A stretch of DNA of 64,000 bases from Mesaphorura yosii (Eukaryota; Arthropoda; Collembola; Poduromorpha; Tullbergiidae). The notes below the pieces were generated by a model. That model searched no databases, was not told the DNA's origin, and was given only the letters and a program-made list of their open reading frames with translations. The stretch's first letter is position 1; the number at the start of each line of letters is the position of its first letter. This document shows, in pieces, positions 11,101-21,164 of this stretch. The position numbers and the translations under genes are program-made. Location: positions 62,001-126,000 of the forward strand of contig WIXG01000178.1 in NCBI GenBank assembly GCA_009869945.1. Direction: 5' to 3'.

Positions 11101-14100
11101 TAAAGGTGACTTATTCTAGAGTTTGGAGATGCGATTGGGTGACTGGGTATACCTTTGATGAAGTGGCGGTCGTCGGCGTGGACTTTGGGGCTGACCGCTC
11201 CTTTACATTTGTTTCTTCTTCGCTCTTCGATACTTTTGACTCCACTTCTTGCGCAACGTCCACGTCCGATGTGACTTTCGTGTCAACATTTTCCTGCAAA
11301 ACAATGGTGATGACACAAGATTAAGGACTTGCAAATACCATAAAAACAGAGTGATTTGAAGAATTTTCTGAATCCATAGACCGATAGTCCAAAATTCTGA
11401 CCTGCTCAATAAGATTTGAAAAGGAACACTAACAAAACAATTACAACCCTCTCACGTTAATTAAAGTTTAATTCTTTGCTTTGAAAAATTTTGACCTGAC
11501 CAGAATTTGAAATTGGAAGAGACACACAGCACAAGATATGTGACGTTACTCTCTCTGCATTGCATTGCGGGTGAAGTGAAAATGTGGACCTCGACGTCGG
11601 ACGTCCGAGGCGGAAGCACGGAAGTCGGAGGTGAAAATACGGATGTTTGCGAAGTCGAGGTCTGAATTCTTGGCCCGACTTCTTAACCTCGGATGTTCAA
11701 CTTATCATACACAATAATATAGAACCAAATGCACCCACTATTTCAAATCAATCAATTCTATTCTATTTTATTCTATTTCAATTTCAGCTCCTCCTTCGAG
11801 TTTTTCAGTCCTCCAGAATGTGGTCCTTTGATAAATGGGCGTACACCAGGTACCACTTGAATTAAAGTACGAACCTCTGAACCGTCAAATATATGCTCTT
11901 CGTCCAATCGGCAGGCCAGCCCAGCGAAGATGAACAGGAAGATACGAAGGACATCACTGGTAGCGAAGAAATTGGTGATCGGAATAACAGTCGTCAAAAC
12001 AGCGGAGAAAGCACGACTGAAGACCAATGTGGGGGTGGTGAGGGTAACAACACTGAAGCGAACAGCGAAAGTGAAGCCGATCCGTAGTATTCACCCTGAG
12101 TGGCAAATCGAACGACAGAATGGTTCGATTCTCGACAATAAAAACAATTTATTAATTTAGACAATTTTTCCGTGTGCTTAATAATGTTAAAAATAGTGTT
12201 TGTTTGTGTGTGTTAATAATATAATGTATTATAATTGGAGTTACATTTATGGAATTTCACGTTTTGATCATTTGCCGAGATTTCAGACCTCGACTTCGCA
12301 AACATCCGTATTTTCACCTCCGACTTCCGTGCTTCCGCCTCGGACGTCCGACGTCGAGGTCCGTATTTTCACCTTACCCTTGCATTGTTGCTAGCTAGCC
12401 GCTCTAGACATAAGACTGCTTTGGTCTTTACCACGTTTGAAATCGATGTTAATTTCAATTAATTCAACCAGTTTGACTCAACGCGAAGAAATGCATGCAA
12501 ATTCTTGTGCAGAAAACTGAGACGAATCAATTACATTAGCTATGTGTTGAAAAATTCGCGTCAGTATTTTTCACTACGCACGATTGAAGTGTAAAAGCTG
12601 ACATGGGGTTTCGGGTTGTTGTGAAGAAGTTCAGCTCGCCATGTAGACTCGAGTCTTAGGTTTGGGCGTTGATGGTAACCTTTCGCTTATGGCGTAAGGC
12701 ATTTAGTAAGCTCTAGTGTCAATTACAGAGGGTTGCCCATTCGTTTTGAGACGACTTCGAAACCGTTACCTGACTATGTGTATCGACGGTGTATCTGGTT
12801 TATGTTTTCCACGTGGTAGCCCTGATTCTTGACGACTGCCCTGAGCCTTCTTTTCCAACTTTTAAATGTATTAGTCACCAAATTTTGATCTATGTTGGCC
12901 CATTCGTCTTTTAAAATTTTCCACACTCCATTCAGCGATTTTGGTCGGCGACGAAAAAGTCTTCTTTTCAAATAACCGAATCCAAAAAAGTCTAATGGAC
13001 TAACATCCGGAGATTTTACTGGAATGTCCCTGTTTTTTATAATGGTCACTCCCAACCTCGCTTTTAAATCAGTTGCGTATGCTTTAGTTTTTCGGGCGGT
13101 ATGCGATGTGGCCTTGTCATGGTGCACCTTCACCTTGGACAGCTCCCCAGGGTACAGGCGCGGGAGATCTTCTTCTAATAATGGTTTCAGGACATCGTCG
13201 ATGTAGTATTGCGCATTCACCTTTACTTTTTTTGGAACTCGGATTAGTCTTAGTGTCCCACGCCCTGTTATCGCACCAATCACCATAAATGTTTTAAAAA
13301 AATTCTCATGGTCAACCACCCAATCTTTCGGTACGTCCTGGCCTTCTCGCACATAACATATTTTTCTTTTACCAGCACAATTCGATAACCCAAACATAGC
13401 CTCGTCCAGCGTCACCACATATTCCCATTTGGAGCCGGACAAAAAGTTTTCGCATAGTTTTCTGCAGTTAGTCTTGCGGTTGGCTCGGTGATGCGGCAGT
13501 ACTCGGTGAACTCGAGATTTTCGGCGTTTTTTTTTTACCCAGGGCCCTGATTATACGTTGCACTGTCTGTCTTGACACTTTTACTTCACGTGCAATCTCG
13601 ATTTGGCTCGGTGGATTTTCACGGGAGGTCAGAATATCGACCCTTTTCACTATGGCCGGGGTGACAACTCGGGACTTGGGTTTTCGAAGCGGCGATGGAT
13701 GACCAGCAGCTTTCGCCTGACGCTTTTTTCCAATGTTTTTAATAATTCTGCACACAGTGGCCTTCGAAATGATGATTTCCTTTTCCTTGCACTTGTCCAC
13801 AATCACGCGAGCCCGGAAAGCGCTAAAACGATGCCCTCCACTTTGGGGTCAATTTTCTTCGGCATTTTGAAAAATATTTACAATAGCTGACATTTTTAGT
13901 AAAACGGACGTATTTCCTACACATATGCAAGTTTCTATTTGAAACTGGTGACTATTCGCATGGAACATCGAGAACAAAGTCGTCTCAAAACGAATGGGTA
14001 ACCCTCTGTACAAATATTTGAAGGGGAGTCGGGCTTGCTCCGGCTACAAACCCCCACAATTAAAACTAAAGATAATTTTGCAAAGTTCTTTGCAGGGATT

Positions 14101-17100
14101 TGCCTCTCTGGCTTTCTCAGCCCGAAGGACTCGCTTTTAGACATCGTCCGTCCGAGGGATCATTAAACCAAACGATTTCGTCTGACTGCCTCACACTACG
14201 TCCATATTGCATTTACATTCGACTACTTTGCTGTACTGCAAATTTTATTTCTTCGAGATTGAAATTGAATCAGAAATATGCCAGATCTTAAACAGGAGAA
14301 ATTTCGAGTTTCGCGTCCGACGGCCCGCTTTGCTTGAACTTTGATTTTGTATTGCGTCGATATTACACTGGTTCTGTTTTACTTCTTATTCGTTATTTAT
14401 TTGCATGCTCTGCCATTGCAATGCTACTTCAGGGTGAACTTTCACTTTACAAAGCAGAAAGTTGTCGAGGCCAATGGGAACGAGAAAGAAAGAGGCCAAG
14501 TTGATTCAATTTTCCAAGAGATTACTTAACTCATCCTCTTTTGCCTATTGCCTTCTTGCATCGCATCGCATAAAAATAAAAATGGAGAGCACAGTAAAAT
14601 AGCAATAGCTTAGTTTCAAATCAAAGTTAAAGTCTCCAATCTGCCTGTCTTTCTCGAATTGCACTGCACGGTAAATGGAAACAAGAAAAGTTTAAATGAA
14701 ATGAAGGAAACGAGAAATAATTCAGACTGCATGTGAATATAATGGAGCGAAGTTTCACGACGTACAGAATGCGAATACCAACCGAAGCCAGTCAGAAGGT
14801 ACAATCAGACGAGGCATAGCCGTGGCCACGATCAACCATCAAGCCTGAGACATCTGAAAGATTCGAAGCAGATAAATTCATCTCCTGCCTCCGATACTTA
14901 AGTTACTAGCAACCGAATGGAGCCTTTTATTTTCACTAAACTGATTTCTCTCGCTAATTTGATTTCATGACTGAATCTCCTTCACGTACAACGCTTGAAG
15001 AACGCACACGCACACAGCGCTAAGAAGATTCAGTGATGGTGATGGATTTGGGAGGAGAGCTTTAATTGACTTGACTTGTCCACGTTCTGCGAAATTGAAT
15101 GTCAATGTGATCCCTGCAGCACAGATAATCTGATTATGGCATACTAATAACTAATAAGTTGATGTCATTAAGCTCCTCGTTCGTCTTTCAAAATTAATTG
15201 AATGTCAGATGTCAGCTACGCACGTGAATATGCGAAATACGCATCACGCATTGACTTCTGAATTAGCATTAATTTGCAATGAGCGAGAGAGCACATCAAA
15301 ATGAAGGACAGCGTAATTGCATTGCCACTTGAGAGCAGAGATGAGATTTTTAGCTCGTTCTTTTATCGGGAAGTGCCCCATTAATTTAATTTGTGGTCAT
15401 TCATTCACTTACCGCATCTGTCACTACGAGAGTCACCTCCGAACCTTGTCGCTCGTCATCTTCCTTTGGCTCACGCTCAGTGCCCACGGATTCTTTCTCT
15501 TTCTCTACAATGTCCATTTCGTCCACCGCTCCTGTGACACTGGACTTGGACTCATTTTCCGCCTGCTTGTCCTTCTCTTCTGACGGTGCAGGTTTGGGCT
15601 GGGACTTGTCGCAATTCGCTGATAATCGACCGCGGCCTTGCACCTTCTCATTTTCCTGCATTAGAATTTTGGGGTTGTGGCCGGGCCCTGATTTCCCATG
15701 CGATACATCTTTCTGGGATTCCTGCAATTATCAAATGTTTCAATTTACTTGTTAGAAAATAGAAAATTATGGAAAGATGCTTGCACTTCGATTTTCGCTT
15801 CTTGATAAAACGATTATTACGGGTCGTTATATTTTTGTATCATATTTTCACAAAACAAACGCAAATTCACTGAAAATGTCTTTGTAGACCAGATGATGTA
15901 CAGATGATGTACTGATGTGATGATGTTTAAATTCATTTTAGTTTGAGGAGGCCAAATTGTTGAATTCTACTGCAAATCTTTAGGCTTGCCTACTGCACGT
16001 TAGCCTCACCTGTTAGTTGAAGAAAGAAACCATCAATTTACTCACTTCCGCGCGCTTTGACCGGTTACTAAATTTCTAGAAAAGGTTCTTTTAGCCTTTG
16101 GAACTTCATAGAATTAAATGTCACACTGAGTCGTATGATTTTACACGGCGAATACAACTCTTGCTCAGACCGACCTCACTCGTTTTGCAAACTGCACTGC
16201 AAATGATAATCTTAATATTTAAGAAGCAGCTCACTGGATGCTGGAGGTGTGCAATGTGCAAGCGTACAAAAAGAAAAGAAAACTTTTCAAACATTATAAC
16301 TGCCTGTCAAATTGAAGCCAAAAATGTGATAAGAAAATCGACAAGAATGCATTGCCACCTGGTGGTGGCTAGCTGCACAATTTCGGGTTGACGAAATGGG
16401 TTTGCAGTCGTTCAGAGCCGCTGCTACCACTGCTTGCCCACGACGCTAATGTCCTGCTAATGCCTTGAAGCGGAGGCGATGTACATACGCAATACGCATG
16501 TTTGAATTATTAAATGAAAAAAAGTTAGAGAACTTGATGGAAAATGGAACAGGACGGAAAATTGGTCGAAACTCTCGCTCGATTACTGATTGAGGTCATT
16601 TAATTACCATTCTATCGTGGCTGTAACAAGATAAGTGCAAATAATTTACGGAAAATATGGTTAAGATTAAAGAATGCTTAAGTTTGAATTCATCTTAGTC
16701 TGAGGCCTGAGGAGGCCAAATTGATGGATTCTAATACACATGATTATGCTTGACTACAGCATTAGCTTCGCCCCACTTGCTTCGTGAGGCCAAACATCGA
16801 GGATGGCTTCTTCACTTCCGCGCACTTTGAACGGCTTCTGACCTCCTAGAAAAGGTACTTTCAGCCCTTGCGAACTTGGTGCAATTAAATATCAAGCTGA
16901 CTCAGAGTCAAACACACGTGTTATTTTGCACGGCGAATACTCAACTCTAAATCAGACCGACCTCGCTCTTTCCAATAATGTACTGCAAATGGTAAATCTA
17001 TTCGAGAAGGAGCTCGCTACTCGCTGTATGCTGCAGTTGTGCATGCCTACATATAGAAAAGAAAACTCTTCAGACATTATAATTGTCTGGCAAATAGGAG

Positions 17101-19260
17101 CCAAAAATTTTAAAATCGACGCGAACTTAGGTTGCATGATAACGTGTGACTCGTGTGGAGAGCGAGTTGTACTTTGGCCTCTGAACCCCTTATGCCATGC
17201 GATGAAAATGGATGAATTATTCTTAATGCATTCTTCTCAAGAATAGGATTAAAAAATCACCGTTATGGTTGCTCACATAAGGTCATAAGTCAAATTGGCC
17301 TATCGACCAAGTTATGGACCCCGACATTCCAAGCACCCTGCCGCCGAATGCATTGCTGCCTGGTGTCGACCAGCCGCACCATTTCGGGTTGACGAAATCT
17401 CTCGGCAATCGTTGAGAGCCGCCACTGCGGCTTGCCAGCGTGAATCCTGCCCCCTTCTAATAGTGCTCTTGATGTTTGTCTGTACAGCACAGTTTTATGT
17501 GTTGTTTAAATTAAATACAAAGATTTAAACGACTTTTAGACGAGCAGCAAGCCGAAAGCTTGCGGAGCAAGCTTGTTTACTGCTAATGCTTTGAGGCGGA
17601 GGCGGAGTACATGCTCATGTTTGCATAATTCTGCCTCCCCGAGTTATTAACAACTTCGGCGATTCGGTTGAGAATGAGTTGAGAGCCCTCAACTTTCTCA
17701 TTCTTGAGCAGAGTTTATCCGGTGACTGAAAATTGCCAAAAGCTTCCTACCCTGTCGATCGACAAATTAATCATGCATCGAGTCATGAGACACCACGTGC
17801 GTGGTAAAATTTCGCAAGTCGAATTCGCAACTCAATTATAGTGCACGACGTTCTCCCTTAAAAATCCAATTTCTACTCTTTCTTGCAAGGAGTAGATACT
17901 GCATTGGGTGACACTTCTAAATTAGTGCAAAATTTGATACCACAATTAAAGTGTAACAGTGGAAGGGGTTGATTTTTAATTACATCAAGGTCAGTTGCAA
18001 GTGTTGTAAAAGTGGTCGATTTCACTTACACCTGTCCCTTCTGCTGTTTCGTCTTTCTTTTTCTGCTGTTGTGGGGTTTTAAGAATCTCTTCCACGCATT
18101 TTCCGGATTTTTCCATCAATTTCCTGGCCATCCAGTTTTTTATTGCTGAAAATCAAGACTTGTCGCGTAAGCTTCGTCCTCATTAAAACACAAAATGCAG
18201 ACGCATTCTGGTAGTTTGCATGGAAAGTCGGAAAGGAACGTATTTTGTTGTGACTGTGACTTACACATTTGATGGAAGTTGTGTACATGTGGCGGATAGA
18301 ACGAGTTTGAAGACTGTGAGTAATGATCGTACTCCGTTTTCATGAGGCGATAAATTCCTTTGACCATGACAAGTGAGTCTGGCAGTGTGAAGCGAAAGTT
18401 CAATGATTCGAAAATGTGTCCACGATACGCTGGGCGTGAGAAGAGATTTCCCCACAGAGAGTGAACAATTTCCTTTGTTGACAGACTATTTTCGAAAACT
18501 CCAACTTCTGGATCAAAGAGATCTCTCAAATCAATCATGATATTGTACGAACCCTCGTTCAGAAATTTCTGTTGAGTCTCGCAAAAGTCGTGATAAATCT
18601 AAGACAAAAATGAAAACTTCTCAGTCGTGGGCACAGTCGTCGTGCTTTCACCATCGCCAACTTTCTTCCCGTGCTGTGGCGTGCCGACAGTAGAATTGTA
18701 GAATTGAATATTTGAAAGTCAGCTTACCAATCCCATTTCGTACAAGTTTTGAATGCCTGATGTACTCGGAGGAAGTTGTAAAAACTCTTGCATTTCATCA
18801 ATGAGCTGCGGAATAGAGTAAATTGCAAACACTTAACCTGAATTCAATTCGTGCCCGCCTTTCGCGCCGAGATGAACAAGATACACTAAACAAGAATGCA
18901 AAGTGAATTGACCTGCAGAATGGTCGACGTGTATTGAAACACGATTTCCAGCTTGACCTGGCCTTCCAGTATTAAATTAACCCACTCGACATAAAACGAG
19001 TTTACTGCGTTCAGCTTGGCAATATCCGGTATGTGACGGCACTCGATACGGATCTCACGCTCGAATGTGGAGTCTTCGGTCTCTGCTCCGCTCGATTCGT
19101 AACGTTTGATTATATTTCCTGATTCAATTAGCTGGTCCACTCGCAGAATGTTCTCCCTCGCGATGATTTCCTCACGAATTCTCTTCTCTTCCAGTTCCTT
19201 CTCTATCCGCTCCAGCCGCTCGCGTTCTTCCCTCTCTGCCTTTTGTTTGGCTGATTCCAT
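8187..19260 (-). CDS. DNAI7: Dynein axonemal intermediate chain 7 (CASC1 / CFAP94)
   Basis: Fifteen exons (minus): 19260-18913, 18805-18728, 18598-18265, 18145-18030, 15721-15413, 11293-11153, 11060-10994, 10724-10551, 9651-9495, 9418-9145, 9061-8960, 8937-8777, 8698-8584, 8515-8414, 8327-8187. They join without a frame break to 872 residues (human 716). The protein is an axoneme-associated component of cilia and flagella. Residues 1-50 are a charged Arg/Glu coiled coil. Exon 3 has the conserved LFDPEVG...HSLWGNL and ending YRLMKTEYDHYS. Residues about 293-460 are a poorly conserved acidic/lysine-rich insert, the counterpart of a variable charged stretch in vertebrates. The core follows: FDPPTPVRW, STDGFYDV, NLPYQSWEIKP, ALRSRGLDVFPDF, FHWSRWNLL, ending SLLSSVRPLSFS. 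ATG 19260 was chosen because no in-frame upstream ATG is visible. Introns 4, 5 and 8 (2.3, 4.1 and 0.9 kb) are much larger than the rest; introns 4 and 5 carry repeats. Confidence 0.96.
9652..10550 (-). other. DNAI7 intron 8 (0.9 kb)
   Basis: Long for this locus. Short open frames occur on both strands but none looks coding, and no repeat or mobile element was recognised. Confidence 0.6.
11568..12379. mobile_element. 812-bp inverted-repeat DNA transposon (non-autonomous)
   Basis: Two arms, 11586-11666 and 12282-12362, are perfect 81-bp inverted copies. Homology continues outward to the ends with mismatches (GGGTGAAG at the left, GGGTAAGG read inward from the right). Both ends are flanked by TTGCATTG (11560-11567 and 12380-12387), an apparent 8-bp target duplication as made by hAT and P-type elements. 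There is no transposase catalytic region inside, so it is non-autonomous. The interior carries the exon-like gene end described separately. It sits in DNAI7 intron 5. Confidence 0.85.
11788..12087 (+). pseudogene. Gene 3' end carried inside the inverted-repeat element
   Basis: A pyrimidine-rich acceptor (...TTTCAATTTCAG) precedes an exon 11788-11849 that can be read as SPPECGPLINGRTPG. A donor GTACCA follows, then a 65-nt intron and an acceptor GGCAG. The second exon, 11915-12087, joins in the same frame and encodes an acidic Ser/Thr/Glu/Asn-rich tail ending ANSESEADP at a TAG stop. An AATAAA signal follows at 12137-12142. The ECGPLINGRTPG string resembles the start of a sushi/CCP repeat, but it is too short to assign. 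It is either a captured host gene end or the 3' remnant of the parent element's transposase. It lies opposite to DNAI7. Confidence 0.4.
12726..14008 (-). mobile_element. Tc1/mariner-superfamily transposon (DD41D type)
   Basis: A 1283-bp element with 32-bp terminal inverted repeats (12726-12757 and 13977-14008, one mismatch, starting CAGAGGGTT) flanked on both sides by the TA target duplication (12724-12725 and 14009-14010). It contains one disrupted transposase gene on the minus strand. It lies in DNAI7 intron 5, antiparallel to no host exon, and splits an older dispersed repeat. Confidence 0.95.
12774..13865 (-). pseudogene. Mariner transposase, frameshifted
   Basis: About 364 codons from ATG 13865 to the stop at 12774. 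The N-terminal part has two helix-turn-helix-like segments (ISKATVCRIIKNIGKK and VSRQTVQRIIRALGKK) that would bind the terminal repeats. The C-terminal part is the DDE domain with all three acidic residues: VVTLDEAMF, VHHDKA and SPLDFF, the last two separated by 41 residues, which places it in the DD41D group. The gene is broken: a frame change shortly after the start (stop near 13805) and another in or near a T-run around 13528-13538 put the middle in a different frame. The two shifts compensate, so start and DDE domain are in one frame. As written it should not yield active transposase. Confidence 0.9.
14291..15412. other. Remainder of DNAI7 intron 5
   Basis: Single-copy-looking AT-rich DNA with no recognisable gene, repeat or element. 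Confidence 0.5.
15925..16515. repeat. Tandem diverged repeat, copy 1
   Basis: Aligns with 16680-17635 over its length. Landmarks: GAGGAGGCCAAATTG, CACTTCCGCGC, TAGAAAAGGT, ACACGGCGAATAC, CAGACCGACCTC, AAAGAAAAC, ATTTCGGGTTGACGAAAT and GCTAATGCCTTGA. No coding or terminal repeats were found. It sits in DNAI7 intron 4. Confidence 0.75.
16680..17635. repeat. Tandem diverged repeat, copy 2 (longer)
   Basis: Same landmarks as copy 1 and in the same orientation, with two extra blocks of about 200 nt (near 17135-17345) and about 120 nt (near 17450-17580). Either copy 1 lost these blocks or copy 2 gained them. Boundaries are approximate. Confidence 0.75.
17636..18029. other. Remainder of DNAI7 intron 4
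   Basis: About 400 nt without recognisable gene or repeat. Confidence 0.5.
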
Positions 19261-19743
19261 TGTCACTTCTCAATGCATGGAGCGACAAATCATTGATCGA
19301 TCAGGCTGATTAGAGATCGTATTGAGTATTGAGTGCCACAGCTTGAATCATCGACCCATACAATAGCAGCAGCATAAAGCAACAAAGAAACAAAACTCAG
19401 CCTTTAGAAGCCTACCCTCACGCGGTATGACGAGATTCAAAAACTTTATTTCGAAAACCCTCTTGTGGTGGTTTGGTATTTTTCCTTCCCCATTTAATTT
19501 GCTTGTACAGTTTGAAGTTTTAGATTTGAAATTAATTCAGCTCAGAGATAAGGCTATTGGGATCGGATTTGGATATTTTTTCGTGAAGTACTGATACGTC
19601 TCCGGTGACTTTGGAATTGAAAAACCCTGCTGTAAGTAACACACTTTTATTTATTGATTCTCATGCACAATGAATGTCACGGTCAATCTTCTTGTTTACG
19701 TTTTTACTGTGTTGACAATTGCAGGCCTTTCATCAAATCAATT
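19261..19743. promoter_or_regulatory. Shared divergent promoter region, DNAI7 / ETFRF1
   Basis: About 480 nt separate the two start codons, which point away from each other. A likely ETFRF1 5'UTR intron spans 19633-19724 (donor GTAAGT, acceptor TTGCAG), so transcription toward ETFRF1 starts before 19633 and the true promoter is shorter. No TATA box is obvious. A near-palindromic GTCTCCGGTGAC at 19598-19609 resembles an RFX X-box with one deviating base. Confidence 0.6.
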
Positions 19744-20132
19744 ATGAGCCATAAAACTATGCCGACGCGTTCTCGTGTAATTAACCTCTATAAAACGGTA
19801 AGCCGAAAATTTGATTCCATTACATCTCGTACTTAACAGAAATAAGATTCATTTCTTAGCTACTCTTCATGGGCCGTGACTACCCCGCTGGCTATCAATT
19901 CTTTCGAGAAAGAGCACATCGGGCCTTCATGAAGAACAAGGACGTAACTGATCCAGAAACCATCGAGAAGTTTCTGAAGCTCGGAGACTACATCGTGAAT
20001 GAGCTGAAGGCAATGTACTCGCTCAAGAAGTATCGAGCCCTCAAGCAGAGGTACTACGACAATGAAAATGACAACTTACTCACTAGGAAGCTGGAGTCAA
20101 TTCTGCGCGAGCCACAAAACCGCCCTCAGTGA
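19744..20132 (+). CDS. ETFRF1: Electron transfer flavoprotein regulatory factor 1 (LYRM5)
   Basis: Two coding exons, 19744-19797 and 19860-20132, give 108 residues; a second in-frame ATG at 19759 would give 103 and matches the vertebrate N-terminus better. This small mitochondrial LYR-motif protein binds electron transfer flavoprotein and promotes loss of its FAD. Family signatures are NLYKTLLFMGRDYP across the splice, then FMKNKDV, IVNELKAMYSLKKYRALKQRYY. The 62-nt intron splits the LYR helix right after LYKT. It is head to head with DNAI7, the same arrangement as in vertebrates. An AATAAA follows at 20282. Confidence 0.96.
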
Positions 20133-20281
20133 AGCTGGAGTAGATAATTTTGCTATCGTCTGTGATCAAAAACTGAAACTTGCTTTTACTATTGCTAGTT
20201 AAGTCGAGTTTGTTCAGGAATTCTTTATTCTGTTATCATGATAATGTAGGTTCAAGTTGAATTTGAATAGTCTATTTTACT

Positions 20282-20287
20282 AATAAA
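20282..20287 (+). terminator. Poly(A) signal for ETFRF1
   Basis: AATAAA 150 nt after the ETFRF1 stop codon in AT-rich sequence. Confidence 0.6.
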
Positions 20288-20330
20288 ACGCAATTACGCA
20301 ATACGTGATCTATTACAATGTACATTCTGT

Positions 20331-20744
20331 TTACTGGCAGCAATGGCAGAATAAATACTGAGTAGTTACAAGGTTATAGAGTGCATATCTACAAAACGGA
20401 AATACCGATGCATGAAACCACGCACATATCTTCATCCATGTTGAGGATTCCGTAGTCAAAGTTTGGTCGATCGTGGGATATTGACAAAATCCTGTGGCAG
20501 CCTCGCATTCCCATACTGGTTGGCAGGAACGACCGACCACACTGCAAACTGTAAGGGAAAGAACGTTTATTAGAGTTTCGGTACTTTCAAGTAGACTGTG
20601 CTGGTTTTTTTTGAGAAAGTTCCCACAGTCTCGAGAAATCCGGTCAGTCTCGCATACGTGAAGCTGTTTGTTGTCAGCACAATAAGTGCATTCGCGTACA
20701 GGTGAAAATCCCCGCCCAGAAAGTGGAAATGTCACAAAAAGCAA
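20331..20744 (-). CDS. Hypothetical cysteine-rich reading frame
   Basis: I do not recognise this frame. It is open for 137 codons on the minus strand. It begins near a short hydrophobic run (FLLFVTFPLSG), followed by cysteine clusters RECTYCADNK, HVCETD, RDCGNF, then VCSVVGRSCQPVWECEAATGFC, and ends CHCC. A pyrimidine-rich acceptor-like CCCTTACAG occurs near 20550, so the two cysteine blocks could be separate exons, and an upstream exon may supply the signal peptide. The spacing recalls small secreted disulfide-rich proteins, but it fits no family I can name. It could be chance. It converges on ETFRF1. Confidence 0.25.
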   Translation of the reverse strand: MLFVTFPLSGRGFSPVRECTYCADNKQLHVCETDRISRDCGNFLKKNQHSLLESTETLINVLSLTVCSVVGRSCQPVWECEAATGFCQYPTIDQTLTTESSTWMKICAWFHASVFPFCRYALYNLVTTQYLFCHCCQ

Positions 20745-21164
20745 AAAATTGATCTTCGTAATAGATCTTCGGAATTATTCCATAATTTGCCGAAGTCAGA
20801 GGCGCGAATTCCCCAGAATCGTCTAGGAAAGGTAGTTGGTCCTATGAATCTACTGACAACATGTCAAAATTCAAGCTCCGACCCACTTAATGAACTTGAA
20901 ACGGAATAATGCAATCCAAACACTTCAACTCCATTTAATTAAAGTTATATCACTTCTGTTTCGATTAAATGAAAGCATTTGAAAGTGGAATTGCGCGTGA
21001 AATTGTGGAGTTTGACGGGAACTCGAGATAATGTGACAAGTGACGCAGCTTCTCCTGTTAGCTGTTGCTATGCCGTGCTGCTTGTGCATGAGAAGGACTG
21101 CCGTACAAAGGCTCCCAATACTTAAAGCCTAATAGAGTCAGGATTAATAGCAAGTAGTTTAATC

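Larger units (their letters stand above)
12470..14290. repeat. Dispersed repeat, copy A, interrupted by the mariner
   Basis: Two pieces, about 12470-12725 and 14009-14290, together align colinearly with about 21165-21650. Shared landmarks in order: a GCAAATTCTTGT-like stretch, GAAGTGTAAAAGC before GGGTTGTTG, then after the mariner GGGAGTCGGGCTT, AATTTTGC, CCGTCCGAGGGATCATTAA, TCGTCTGA and TTGAATCAGAAATATG. The copies are clearly diverged. No coding capacity or terminal repeats were seen, so the class is unknown. Limits are approximate. Confidence 0.7.
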
